Numbered from the stretch's first letter, positions 46,111 through 57,775 are shown. The stretch: 64,000 bases of DNA from Calamus simplicifolius (GCA_900491605.1 UESW01004239.1:614745-678744), one strand, 5' to 3'. The notes: generated by a model from the sequence alone, not told the origin. Translations and numbers: made by a program.

Positions 46111-48206
46111 TCACCATATCTTACATGCATGACAGAGCTCCAGAGACAGTGCGGCTCCAGAAGGAAGCGAGAAGCATGTCTGGCCAATAAAGCTTGACGC
46201 CTTACCAACAAGGATTGGATCCCAAGACCCCCTTCATGAATAGGCATACAGATCATGTCCCAAGATAGAAGATGAATACCCTGCCCGTCTTGCATAGAAG
46301 CCCATAAAAAATCTTTAAACCATCTCTCAATCCTCCTCAAGCAAGTAGTCGGGATGGACGTATTCGACAACATATAAAGCGGAAGGAAAGAAAGAACCGA
46401 CCGAATAATGGTGATCCGAGCCATCATAGATAGATCAGTGACATGCCAACTCTCGATACGCTGACGGACCCGCCTCTCTAGGTCCACAAAATCGGAGCAA
46501 CAAGGACGTCTGCCAGTCATGGGGATCCCCAGATACATAAATCGGTCAGTCTGAGTAGTGATACCCAACCGATTAATGATAGCTTCACTGGTGGGTCTGG
46601 GAGTCTTCGGGCTAAAGCAGATAGAAGACTTCTGAAGGTTGACCTTCTGGCCCGAAGCCTGACAATAGCGCTGAATAATGGAATCAAAGGAAGCCGCATT
46701 TTCAATAGAGGCCTGACCCAGAAGGATACAATCATCAGCAAACAAAAGATGAGAGATGGAAAGACCCACATCCCCCACGATAAAAGGGACAATCCTCTGA
46801 TTGTACTGAGCCTGATGGAGAGCTCGAGAGAGATCATCCGCAGCCAAGATGAACAGAAGGGGAGATAAGGGCATCCCTGACGTAATCCAACCGAAGAATG
46901 GAAAAACTCAGTCGGGCTCCCATTGATGATCAAGGAGAAGGAAGGCCTCTGGATGCAGGCCATAACCCATTCAGTAAAGCTCTCATCAAAACCAAACTCC
47001 TGAAGAGAACGATACAAGAAGTTCCAGCTCAGTCTATCATAAGCTCTCTCCATATCAAGCTTAATGGCCATAAGACACCGTCTCGCAGGGGCTCTATGTG
47101 GATCATGCATAAACTCCTGAGTGATGAGGACATTATCCGAGATAGACCGCCCTCTGATAAACGCCCCTTGTTCCTCAGAAATAATACAGGGGATCACGGC
47201 ACGGAGGCGAGAAGCTAGGAGACGGCACAAACCTTGTACATAGTAGTACATAGACTAATCGGTCTAAAGTGCTGTGGTAGAGAAGCATCCGAGCGTTTAG
47301 GCACAAGAGTAATAAGTGTCCGATTCCAATCCTCAGAAATATGCTTAGATTGGAAAACATTTTGGATAGCCTGAACCATTTCCTGCCCAACGATATCCCA
47401 ATAATGACGAAAAAGAAGGGCGGGAACCCGTCCGGCCCAGGAGCCTTATCCGGACCAAGCTCCCAAAGAGCCCGACGAACCTCCTCCGCACAAATAGGCC
47501 TGACAAGCAAGGCGTTATCCAAAGAGGATACCTTCCTGGTATCAGAAACCTGAGTAACCGGAACCCCATCACCAAAAGCTTCAGACCATCTGGATTGGAA
47601 GAAATGAAGAAGCTGAGAACGAATATGATGAATATCCTCCTGATAATTCCCCTCAGCATCCACTAACCGCCGGATTCTGTTGGCTGCCCGCCGCTTCAGT
47701 GTAGCCTGGTGAAAGAATCTGGTATTACGATCCCCTTCACGGATCCACTGAACCCTGGATCTCTGCCTCCAATATAACTCTTACTGTCGAAGAAGGGAGT
47801 GATGACGAGCAAGATTCTCTCGCAACAAGGAGAGATCAGAGTCCAATAGAAAACCGTCCTGGTCCTCCTTTGACTGAATGGCACAAATAATAGTTTCAGC
47901 CTTCTCCACTTGCCTAACCAGATCCCCAACCTCCAGTCTATTCCATCTGGAAAGTCTGCGACTGGCCAACATAAGACGGCGGGATATCCGATAGGCTGCA
48001 TTACCCCTGATAGGAAGGTGCCAGATCTGAGAAATGATAGCCCAAGCAGTAGAGTGGACCATCCAGAACCGTTCAAATCTAAACTGTTTCCTCATATGAA
48101 GATCAGCCTCCAAGGAAATCAGAATAGGACAGTGATTCGAGGCAATCCTAGGAAGGTGAGTAACAATGACAGCCAGGAATTTTTGGAGCCACTGAGCTGT
48201 AGCCAA
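45888..48206 (-). pseudogene. LINE-2 ORF2: reverse transcriptase domain
   Basis: It continues from the endonuclease via 47781-48206 to the shared TAA after HHSLLRQ. RT reads KAPGPDGFPPFFF (47430 area), frameshifts near 47418, then ASRLRAVIPCIISEEQGAF, LDMERAYDRLSW and VGLRQGCP. A T lost from a T run just after this motif shifts the frame. The half from 46874 has LLFADDCILLGQAS and LGIPMTGRRP. Unlike U2 it retains GLRQGCP. Confidence 0.87.
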
Positions 48207-48807
48207 AGCTCTATCAATTCTCTCCCAGACACGAGCTGTCCCCTGCCGGTTATTGCACCAAGTAAATTGGGGCCCCGAATACCCAAATCCATCAGCCCAG
48301 TAGATCCAATGAATGATCTAAATTCAATAATATCAGCAGAGTTGGTGACTGGCCTACCCCCTCTCTTCTCACTGGCATCGGTAATGCAGTTGAAATCACC
48401 AGCAATAATGGAAGGAATCCCTTGTGCTAGGAGGGAAGTCAAATCGGACCAAAGAGCCCGTCGCTCACGGTAGTCCGTGCTGGCGTAGACTGCCGATATG
48501 ATCCAGGGGTCAGAAGTCCCTTCAGAGACAGCAAGACCTATCTGCTGATTACTTTGATGGAAAGCATCAATCGTGACGGCAGAGTCACGCCAAATAGCTA
48601 AAATACCTCCAGACTGCCCCACAGCCTCCACGCATATGAAGACCAGGACCGGGCAATCTGCCTCTGAAACCGCACCAAACTATCTCCTGACAGCCTGGTT
48701 TCTAAAAGGACACATATATCAAAATTATGTATCTGAATCAATCTACCAAAGGAGGAACGGAAAGAGGGCTTATTAGCGCCTCTAACATTCCAAATTAAGA
48801 TCTTCAT
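48119..48807 (-). pseudogene. LINE-2 ORF2: endonuclease domain
   Basis: ATG at 48807 opens MKILIWNVRGANKPSFR. One base lost near 48632 (in the run before AVEAVGQSGG) shifts the frame, then 48119-48631 continues with ILAIWRDSAVTIDAF and IIAGDFNCITDASEKRGG. Another change near 48290 follows GLMDLG. The GDFN motif and the Ser-Asn-His variant are the same as in U2. Confidence 0.86.
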
Positions 48808-48810
48808 AGA

Positions 48811-50473
48811 TTAACTGGAAATAGCTAGGACCACCTCCTGGTCCTCTACCATCACACTATCAGCATTTTGAAGAGAGCAGTCCTGCAGGACATCTGAATC
48901 TGCATCAATGGGACATGAACCCAGGCCCATAAGATCTACAGCAGTACCCTGACCCTCCTGGTCTGCAGGCCTATCAGGGTTAATCCGCTCCACCTCCTGA
49001 TTCGATTCCAAACAGCAAAGAGACTGGGGCAAGTTTTGTAGGCAAGGAATGATATCCACTCTGTATTTGGCCATATTACCCTTGCCTTTCCCTTTTCTCT
49101 TATCCATTTTAGAGATAGATCTGGGGGGCATACACTCAACAGGTCGCGCCCGCTTGAGAGGCCCCGAACCCATTACCCTATTTTCCACCTGGCCATCAAC
49201 AGAAGGAGCCAAAGCCAAGGATGCAAAAGGGTTAGCTGAGACTAGGGATTGGGCAGAAACAGATTCAGAGAATCCACTGTGATCCACCTTAAGCTTTCCC
49301 TTAACTGAATCTTTAGAAACGGCACGCTGCTAGAAAACCGGCACGACCACCAGTAGCTGTGAATCCTTCTTCCCCCCCTTAGCCAGCATCTGCTTCCTAT
49401 TAACTATGACATTTGAAACATCAGCCACCAGGGGAATAGGCACTGCCTCAGAGGCTGAAACAGGGCTTACCTTCTTCCCTCCCGGCTCACAGCTTACTGA
49501 AGCTTTCCCTTAACTGAATCTTTAGAAACGGCACGCTGCTGGAAAACCGGCACGACCACTAGTAGCTGTGAATCCTTCTTCCCCCCTTAGCCAGCATCTG
49601 CTTCCTATTAACTATGACATTTGAAACATCAGCCACCAGGGGAATAGGCACTGCCTCAGAGGCTGAAACAGGGCTTACCTTCTTCCCTCCCGGCTCACAA
49701 CTTACTGAAGCAAAGTTCACTGACCCAGGCGGCCGTCTTCGTCCCACCTTCGACGGGATCTTCCAGCCATCCTTCAGACTCGACTCCGATGAACCAGGCA
49801 AAGGAGCAGAGCTGGGACCAGAGGCAGTCGGCTTTGTCTGAAGCAGGGGATCCTCTACATGCCTTCGTTGACGGACCGCAGCCAACCACGGCCCGAAAAC
49901 GAAGCTACTATCAGAGACCTCCGATTCAGCCATGGCCTCAGGCACACAGGGACCCTCCAAATGCAAAGACCCATATTTCGGGCAGAAGCCTTCCAAGGAT
50001 TCATAGACGAATGGCTGTCAAAAAGGTCCACACAGCCCTTGAACCCTCGTCCCAGGACGGAGGGGGCGGCACAGGCTAACACGGACCACCACCCTAGCAT
50101 ACCCTCCCCTGGTCCTTGACGCCGTCGCAGCATCCGCACAGCAAAAAGACCCTGCTTGCTCCGAGATAGCCCTGAGGATTTCCTCCTTCCAGAACTCCAT
50201 TGGGAGGCTAGGCATCCTCATCCAAACCAGCGCAGAGGAGATGGACTGCTCGGCCGGAAAGAATTCCTGACGCCAGGCTTCAGTTCCGATAATCTGTCCA
50301 TTGATCACCCACGGGCGATTGAGGACCAAATCAACTGCCTTCGGGTCTTCAAATCGAAACAAGTGGCAGTGGAACGCCAGGGAAACCGGGACGATGACTC
50401 CAGAGATCCCGGCTCGTCTGAACTCCCGGATATAGGCTTCAGCCGGCACCCATTTAAAGAAAGAACGGGCCAT
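48811..50473 (-). pseudogene. LINE-2 ORF1: DUF4283-type RNA-binding protein (broken)
   Basis: ORF1 of plant L1 elements binds its RNA. From 50473: MARSFFKWVPAEAYIREFRR, then HLFRFEDPKAVDLVLNRPW and LVWMRMPSLPMEFW, the DUF4283 pattern, then GGYARVVVRV. In another frame 49996-49559 has FCPKYGSLHLEGPC, a CCHC knuckle with Tyr for the second Cys, and a basic Pro/Ser-rich stretch. The C-terminal part reads 49287-48811 and stops 3 bases before the ORF2 ATG. A 209-bp tandem duplication (49291-49708), not a multiple of three, lies in between. Confidence 0.82.
49291..49708. repeat. 209-bp tandem duplication in LINE-2 ORF1
   Basis: Two copies start with aagctttcccttaactgaat at 49291 and 49500, differ by only a few bases, and join at agcttactga/agctttccc. 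U2 has one copy, and ends at N just at this joint. Confidence 0.92.
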
Positions 50474-50834
50474 AACAGCAAACTACTGCCACCTCGCCGC
50501 CTCCTCTTCCAGCAGAGGAACCGAGATCTGAACAACGTCCGGGAAAATGGATTCCAGGTATCACCACCTCCGACGGAGAGGGAGACGAAGACACCCATTT
50601 GAAACCAGAATCCTGAGCATTTCTTCGGTGAATCCGAACATCCTCAGCCGAATCGGGAGCCATGGGGAGACGGAGGAAGGCAGGACGACAGCCGGAGGAA
50701 AGTCGCGCACCCAGACGACGAAGATCGCCGGAGATCAAGGAGGAAGATAGCCGGAGCACAAATCTTAAAGCAAAGCAAAGAGGATGAACCAGGGAACCTC
50801 ACGCATGATTCTCAAAGCAAAAGCCCACCTTTTC

Positions 50835-51837
50835 TGATGAAACGATGATGTAAATTAGTAAATCATTACATTGAATACATCTGTAAATCAGTGAATACAA
50901 GGGCTTGACATTGCTTTGAAAACTGAATATACCTTGAGGAAGAAGCGTGAAGAAAAGTCTGTTCGCTTGCTTATACCGCTACCACCACTTGATATGGGGA
51001 ATAAACACACTGATAACATCACTTAAAAAGATGCAAAGCAGTAAAAAGCATTGAAACAGATTGTGTCATGGCAAGATACGCCATCTTGCAACAAGAGACC
51101 TGAACGCGATTGTTGTATTCAAATAGCCATTATACAACTGCATCAAGATTTGCCACTTAATCTTGATGTCATAGTCAACCCAGTCACTCTGCATGCAGCA
51201 TGCACAAGTATAACCAATGCAAGCCAGGGTATAATCCATAAGAATCCATGGATATTGCGTCAGAAACTCTGAAGCATCAAGCTTTCATGACTACTAGCAA
51301 AATAAGGGCACTTCCACCTGGAAGGCTGTGAGGGCTACGAATTAAGACCAGCAGCATTGGCACATTAAAACACATCAATACAACCATTCACAAAGCGGTC
51401 TTGACCAGAAGCATCTATATAGTTCATAATGTTGTTGCTGCTAGCAGAGATCAAAAATATTTGTCATCAGTGGTCCATAAAAGCAAACAATTAATTGACT
51501 CTCTTAAACAGCATTAAAGAAAGAGAGGAGTTCGCCAAAAACCTAAAAGCTTGATTCTAGTCCAACATACAATTCTCCACAAGATTCTTTGGATGCTCAA
51601 TTATGAATAGAGAAAAGGGTAACTCTTGTTACAAGCTCCGGAGAATCTTTACTTTGAATCACAAAGTCTGGGGACTGCTTTATCTGCCACAACCATAACC
51701 TCTAGCAAATACTGCCCCTTCCTTGACAAGTATATGTGCTTTGAGGGAAAAGCTACCGTCACAGATCAAACGATAGGACAAGCTGATTCTAACAACTCCT
51801 TACAGATGAATTGGCAATCTCACACTTCGGACTGGCA
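50835..51837. other. RABH 3' UTR-like and flanking DNA in U3
   Basis: Matches U1 18567-19549 at high identity. It lies downstream of the RABH stop on the minus strand. No coding gene. Confidence 0.5.
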
Positions 51838-51984
51838 TCAGCAACTGCAACCTCCAGATTGCTGCTGTGATTGGGATGCACTTGTAGTTGTTGTCTTGAG
51901 ATTCACATCAACCAAATCTTCCTGTTTTGCTGAGGAAAGATTCTCCGTACCTGGCAATGCTGCAGCAATTTTTCGAAACAGTGC
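51838..51984 (-). pseudogene. RABH-like GTPase, last exon (U3), intact by itself
   Basis: 147 bases, 48 codons plus stop. It reads ALFRKIAAALPGTENLSS, KQEDLVDVNLK and a Gln/Ser-rich linker ending GGCSC-stop. This is the hypervariable tail of a RAB6/RABH1 GTPase with the C-terminal Cys-x-Cys that is geranylgeranylated for Golgi membrane attachment. The acceptor AG is at 51986-51985. This exon is undamaged here, unlike U1, but other exons are broken, so the gene as assembled is not functional. Confidence 0.9.
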
Positions 51985-52159
51985 CTGTAACAGTTGAAAG
52001 GTGGTTAGGCCACTTTTTTCACCAAGAATGAATCTAATTCCAGAGAACAAAAACATTCATGTAAAAAATGATGTCTTTTCTCACTCATGCCAAAAATCTC
52101 TTTCCATAGCATCACTTTAATGAAAGAGAACCAAGAGAATTTTTAAGTAGGAGAGACAC

Positions 52160-52252
52160 CTTGATATTGAAGCCAGCTTTGGCACTTGTTTCTATAAACA
52201 TAACACCAAGCTCTCCTGGGCTTTAGCCTCTCCTTCCTCTATTGAGACTTGC
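52160..52252 (-). pseudogene. RABH-like exon with G5 motif, 2-base insertion
   Basis: The acceptor (AACAG) and donor (AAG/GTGTCT) are intact. It codes QVSIEEGEAKAQ, then FIETSAKAGFNIK in another frame. Two extra bases (93 instead of 91 as in U1) near 52215 shift the frame. The G5 Glu-Thr-Ser-Ala-Lys motif, which helps hold guanine, is intact here but Gly-substituted in U1. Confidence 0.88.
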
Positions 52253-52764
52253 CTGTTGCAATCAACATACCAAAAAGCAACTACTAAACCATGAGTAGTT
52301 CATAGGCAGTCATTGCGAGTCACAAAATAAGAGTGTATGAGCTGCAATGTGCAACAGAAGGCCAGAGAAAGCCTAGTAAGGTTTGATGCTAAAATCTATG
52401 TTGAACATTCTTCTCCTTTTAAAAAAGGGGAGAAAGGAGAGTGAAACTAAGCCAAGTAGCTAACTTGGAAGGAAGTCGCAAGAAAGAATTTGAAATAGCT
52501 ACATACCATAGCTAGCCCTTAATTGAAACGACTTGTAAATGAGGATCTATAAAATCTAGTTGGTCAGTTCTTGATGATTGTGGTCCATAGATTTAGATTC
52601 AATATAAACTGTCATGATTCAGAATAGAAAAGGTGCTTTGTAAAAGGCTATATATATTATCCATCAGAAACGTGAGACATGATCCCTTGCAAAATGGATT
52701 CAAAGAAGGTAACAACTACCAAATAGCAGCACAAAAAATGCAATGATACCTAGATGCCAATTTC

Positions 52765-53897
52765 ACTTCCTAGAAGAGAATAGGTTAATTCATTTACTTC
52801 ACCAGAGATCTGATTGTGAACAACATTTGAACAACAAGAGTTAACAATTACCGAAAAAGGAAAAAAAGGGGTGAGCCAACAGTTATAATCTATAAGGCCA
52901 ATAACATTTTGTTGCCTCCTAGATTCAAGAATCATCTAGCAGGGGATGGCATGACCTTCCCTTGTTGCATTTCATTGCCAATCCCAAAACTGCACAATGT
53001 TGATATCCTTACTGAAGACCTCTTGCCCCTTGAATTCAATGTCCTAAAAAATGAGCTTGGATTTAAAGAATTATTATTTCAATTACAATGACAAAGTTCT
53101 TTAGAAAATCATAGTTGCATACCCATACTGAACCCCTACCGAGATAGGATAACCATTTTTTTTTACTAGTAACTATAATACCACTTAGTACTAGATGATG
53201 TGAGTCAATATGGGTCGGTAGTGAGTGGTTCTACTTGGTTCAAATTGGTTCGATTCATACCAAGTCGAAACTCGATACAGAATCAGTACGATTGGTACAA
53301 TAGACTTCGGTCACCGCACTCTTAAAATCTGCCACCCTTTTTTTTAGGGCATATAAAAAAAATACAAGCTTCAAAGTTTCCTAAGCAGTAAATATATGCT
53401 CTAAGCAGGCAAGGATGGTATTAAATAAGAAAAATTCAGCACTGCTTCAGTCAATGTATTATGGATATGAAAGATGCATAGGTCCATCCTTATCAAGTCA
53501 ATATAGCTGTTATCAATCAAAGGAAGGCTCCTAGGTTTCATTCAGTGAGAAACAATATATTTTCCACTCGCCCAGACTAAAAGGGAAGAATAACCTTAAA
53601 ATGTCTCCAAGTACATCATAGACCATTGGCCATCATCCATATGCAGTAAACCCAACCGAATGGCTCATACTCTCTCTCTCTCTCTCTAGGAAGAGATCTC
53701 GAGAGAATTTATTAAAATAGAACTAAATAGAGAGATACAAAGACACCATTACCGCCACTACACTAAACAGTCCAGCCTAAAACCAAGAAGGGGAACCTTA
53801 AACTACAAGGCAAGGAGAAACTGCATCTACACAGTGTCCATTAAGAAGCACTGCATCCCAACAATGATAAGATGTTATTATAAAACCCTCCTAGACT
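52765..53897. other. RABH intron DNA left of copia C2
   Basis: Contains no recognised gene. The frame at 52909-53091 (plus) lacks a known domain. A (CT)n run sits at 53669-53690. 53195-53300 has repeated 'ggttcgattcataccaagtcg'-type sequence that looks like old repeat DNA. Confidence 0.5.
53669..53690. repeat. (CT)n microsatellite
   Basis: About ten CT units in intron DNA. Confidence 0.95.
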
Positions 53898-53902
53898 TGA
53901 CC

Positions 53903-54556
53903 TGTTGGGCCTGGTGTGGTGCTATCAAGGCCCAGGTGGGCTAACTTGTATTGGGCTGGGTTTGTGTCCAAGGGTTGAGATTAAATCAAGTCACGGGTGT
54001 ACACGGGCTTGGGGATTAGTTTAATCTCATTGGTTTAGTCCATGGGAGTTTTTGTTGAGTCTGGGCCTGGCCCACTTCGTGGATGTATTTAAACCCTGGT
54101 CTCTAGGGTTTGGAGGGAATTGAGAACAGATTCTTTTCTCCCAGAAATTCCTTCTCTCGGCGGCAGCCGTATCTTCTTCCTTCTCCTCCCCCTCTCTCTT
54201 TCTTCCTCCTTGCTGCAACAGGAACGAAGCCGTGGGAGAGCCACGCCACAGGGATTCACGGTGAGGGTGCTTCTTGGAACGTGAGAGTGCTTCTTGGAAC
54301 GTGAAAAGCCACACGGTGAGGGGTGAACGTTCTTCCAACGGAAAAGCAGCAGCCCTTCCGTGCGTTGTGAGGAGGACGTTTCCGTCTTCCTTCCGTGCGT
54401 TGTGATATCTCACGACGTGAGGAATCCAAAGAGCAAAAGGGCAGCTGTGGAGTTTTGAACCCAAGATCAAAGGGTTCAAGAACCAACACATTACCACTAC
54501 CCAACTTCTTCTGCAAGGTGATCCAATTGCTATTCATCAAGGTCTAAATCCTAACA
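53903..54556 (+). repeat. C2 5' LTR (654 bp)
   Basis: It starts tgttgggcctggtg and ends aaatcctaaca. A TATA-like tatttaaa lies near 54087. An 18-20-bp repeat (gtgcttcttggaacgtga) occurs twice near 54265-54305. Confidence 0.95.
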
Positions 54557-54575
54557 AGTTATCAGAGCCTGGTTC
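54557..54575 (+). other. C2 primer-binding site
   Basis: agttatcagagcctggttc lies immediately inside the 5' LTR. The core TATCAGAGCC matches the initiator-tRNA-Met type, with TTATC instead of the usual GGTATC start. Confidence 0.75.
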
Positions 54576-54684
54576 AAGGAGTAATCTGGAGGCCTTCAAG
54601 GAGTTGAAATAATTTCAACAAAATCTCGTCAAGGTACTTCTCTATTTTATAAAATTTATTTTTGTGCTATTTTTGAAATTGGCC

Positions 54685-55300
54685 ATGGGGAGTAGCATAA
54701 AAATAGAGGTTGAGAAGTTTGATGGGAAGGGAAGTTTCTCCATGTGGAAAGTCCGGGTAGAGGACCTCCTTGTACAGCAGGGTTTAGATTTGGCTTTGGA
54801 GGAAAGGCCAGATGGGATGACAGACAAGCAGTGGATTTCATTGGAGAAGAAGACATGTTCAATGATCAGGGGCTGTCTGGCGGATTCAGTCCTCTATTCA
54901 GTGCTGGAGGAGAAGACCCCGAAGGGACTCTGGACGAAGTTGCACACCCTCTATATGGGAAAGAATATGTGCAACAAGTTGATGTTGAAGAAGCGCCTCT
55001 ACAGCCTTCGGATGTCAGAAGGTGGAGATGTGCTGGGTCACATCCAGGTATTCGACCAGATGAGCAATGAACTTCTGAATGTTGGGGTCAAGATGGAGGA
55101 AGAAGATAAAGCACTTCTGTTTTATGTTCAATGCCACGTCTTATGACTCATTGGTCACAACACTGCTCTATGGGAAGGAGACATTAATTTATGAAGATAT
55201 TGTCTCGGTGCTTCGGACGAATGAGCAGAGGGAGAAGATGACCAAGGAAGCTGTTCCCCAGGAGGGTCTATCAGTTGGGGAAAGGATCTGTTCTTGACAC
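54685..55300 (+). pseudogene. C2 gag (frameshift, then internal deletion)
   Basis: ATG at 54685 opens MGSSIKIEVEKFDGKGSFSMW, a copia Gag start. The core has VEDLLVQQGL, WISLEKKTCSMIRGCLADS, LWTKLHTLYMGKNMCNKLML and HIQVFDQMSNELL. One extra T in a T run near 55122 shifts the frame. The next frame continues SYDSLVTTLLYGKETL and IVSVLRTNEQREK, and stops at 55297. The zinc knuckle and protease never follow. Confidence 0.9.
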
Positions 55301-55328
55301 TCTTAATGGGGCCACTTTATGACCCTGG

Positions 55329-56363
55329 ATGTTCTCAAGGAAAGTTCTGTCGGCTGGGTGGAGAAGGAGCCTGAGGTCTGATAATGGCGGGGAATACACC
55401 AGCAGGGAGTTCCAGATTTTTTGTGAGGAGTGGGGCATCAGAAGGCACTTCTCGGTGATGGGAACTCCTCAACAGAATGGGGTGGCTGAGAGGATGAACA
55501 GAACACTATTGGAAAAGGCAAGATGCTTAAGGCTGCAGGCAGGGCTTCCAAAGATGTTCTGGGTTGACGCAGTAGATGCAGCTAGCTACTTGGTCAATCG
55601 GTCACCGCACACCAGGTTAGATGGAGACATTCCAGAGGAGATATGGTCTGGAAGGAAGACAAGCCTAAACCATCTAAGGGTGTTTGGATGCACAGCATAT
55701 GTGCATGTTGGAGCTGGGGAGCGGAGTAAGTTGGATGCCAGGTCTAAGAAGATGGTGTTCCTAGGCTACCCGCGAGGAGTCAAGGGGTATCGGCTTTGGG
55801 ACCCCTTGGAGAAGAAGGTTGTCATCAGCAGAGATGTAACCTTTGATGAGAGCTCAATCCTCCAGAACAGAAGTGGCATGGATGCACAGCAGGGACTACA
55901 GGAGGTAGAACACGGTAACACTAGTCAGACAACCTCCTATACAGTTGTGCCATTTGCTAGTGGACCAGGAGGATTTGAGATTCAGGTGGAGAGGACTGAC
56001 AGAGGGGGTAGAAGCCAGGGAGTTCAGCAGGATGCAGCTGGACAGGGGACTGATACTGGGATCGCACAGCAAAGGCCCAGGAGGAACGTGCGACCACCAG
56101 TTCGATACGGCTTTGAGGATTCGTTGTCATATGCCCTGGTGACAGCGAATGGAGACCCTTTCACCTATGAGGAGGCTATGGAAAGTCAGGATAAAGATAG
56201 GTGGATCCATGCTATGGCAGAGGAAATGCAGTCTCTTCACAGCAATAATACGTGGCAGGTGGTCCAGCTGCCACAAGGAAAGAAACCCATTGGTTGTAAT
56301 GGGTTTATCAGCGCAAGGAAGGAGCTTCAGAACAAGAGGGTATCAGGTATAAGGCAAGACTAG
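55329..56363 (+). pseudogene. C2 integrase (second half) and start of RT
   Basis: The frame enters integrase at SLRSDNGGEYTSREF (second catalytic Asp). It continues with TPQQNGVAERMNRTLLEKARC (Glu region), VFGCTAYVHVGAGERSKLD and GYRLWDPLEKKVVISRDVTF. The first Asp and the N-terminal zinc finger are missing. A linker (RRNVRPPVRYGFED) leads to RT (WIHAMAEEMQSLHSN), which loses frame at about 56300 where one A is missing. Confidence 0.9.
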
Positions 56364-57768
56364 TGGCCAAAGGATACTCTCAGAAGAAGGCATCGATTAT
56401 GGTGAGATATTTTCTCCAGTTGTCAGGCACACTTCCATCAGACTATTATTGAGTATTGTAGCAGCTCAGGACTTGGAGCTGGAGCAGATGGATGTGAAGA
56501 CAGCATTCCTCCATGGTCATTTGGAGGAGAGCATCTACATGGAGCAGCCACCAGGGTTTAGAGAACCAGGATCAGATGGGAAAGTCTGTTTGCTGAAGAA
56601 ATCTCTGTATGGGCTGAAGCAGTCGCCGAGGCAGTGGTACAAGAGATTTGACACTTATGTTAGGAGCATTGGACTTTCCAGGTGTGAGTATGATTCTTGT
56701 GTGTATGTTAAATCTCTGGATGATGGGTCTAGGATGTACTTACTCTTGTATGTAGATGACATGCTGATAGCATGCAAGAGTGAGAAGGCTGTACAGGAAC
56801 TGAAGATAGCTTTGTCTCGGGAGTTTGAGATGAAGGATCTGGGGCCAGCCAGGAAGATCCTAGGGATGGAAATCATCAGAGATAGATCCAAAGGTGTGCT
56901 GCATCTGAGTCAGGGTGGCTACATTAAAAAGATTCTGGAGCGATATGGGATGAAGGATGCCAAACCGACAGCACTACCTTTGGCAGCACATTTTTCCTTA
57001 TCGAAGACCATGTCACCACAGACTGAGGTGGAGGCTCAGGAGATGGAGAAGGTACCATATGCTTCTGGTGTTGGGAGCCTTATGTATGCCATGGTATGTT
57101 GTAGGCCAGACATAGCCCATGCAGTGAGCCAGGTGAGCAGGTTCATGGCGCAGCCTGGTAGGGAGCACTGGCGAGCACTGAAGGGAATCTTCAGGTACTT
57201 GGTAGGTACAGTTGGGGTTGGTATTTGCTATGGACAGCAAGAAGATGCTGAGAGATCCAACTTATCCAAGGAGGCTCGTGGGCAGTTATATGGGTATGTG
57301 GATGCAGACTTTGGTGGAGATGTGGACACTAGGAGATCCACAACAGGCTTTGTGTTCAGCCTGTTTGGTGGTCCAGTATCGTGGAGATCATGTCTGCAGC
57401 CCATCACAGCCTTATCTACCACGGAGGCAGAATACATAGGTATCACAGAGGCAGCAAAGGAAGCTCTTTGGCTGAAGGGCTTGATGCTGGAGATGGGACT
57501 TGATCAGAAGGTTGTCCAGGTGCATAGTGACAGTCAGAGTGCTCTGATGCTTGCGCAGAATGCAGTCTATCATGCCAGAACGAAGCACATTGATCTCAGA
57601 TACCACAGGATCAGAGAGCTGGTGGAAGATGGTGAGGTGGAGCTGGTGAAGGTATACACCAAAGAAAATCCAGCAGATGCACTGACTAAGGTTCTTCCAC
57701 GGGACAGTTTTCAAAAGTGTATTTCGTTGTTAAAGCTGATGGACACAGTGGACGTGCTGAGGCCTTGA
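56364..57768 (+). pseudogene. C2 reverse transcriptase and RNase H
   Basis: After a second 1-base loss near 56390 the frame is open for 439 residues. RT motifs are MDVKTAFLHGHLEESIYMEQ, SLYGLKQSPRQWYKRF and LLLYVDDMLIACK. Then PYASGVGSLMYAMVCCRPDI leads to RNase H with GYVDADFGGDVDTRRSTTGF, ALSTTEAEYIGITEAAKEA, SDSQSALMLAQ and ENPADALTK. A proper stop TGA is at 57766-57768. This part could encode intact RT/RNase H but lacks an upstream frame. Confidence 0.93.
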
Positions 57769-57775
57769 AAGCACC

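Larger units (their letters stand above)
44659..50834 (-). mobile_element. LINE-2: near full-length L1-type retrotransposon in U3
   Basis: This 6.2-kb element on the minus strand has a 5' leader (about 50474-50834), ORF1, ORF2 and poly(A) (T run 44660-44670). Comparison with the empty site in U1 (18566/18567) gives precise ends. The target reads ...caatataa/tgatgaaacg..., and no target-site duplication is visible. ORF1 has a DUF4283-like domain and a zinc-knuckle remnant. ORF2 has endonuclease, RT, zf-RVT and RNase H. Both are broken by stops and frameshifts. Confidence 0.93.
39939..52764. repeat. Tandem unit U3 (PUP-C, LINE-2, RABH exons)
   Basis: The third direct copy. It begins like U2 and carries permease, intron, upstream region, LINE and RABH 3' exons. 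It runs without a J segment into further RABH intron DNA, so it is probably the ancestral arrangement at the right edge. Confidence 0.88.

Noticed and set aside
52909..53091. 60-codon ORF (plus)
   Set aside because: It lies in RABH intron DNA, shows no known motif and has no support from the other copies.
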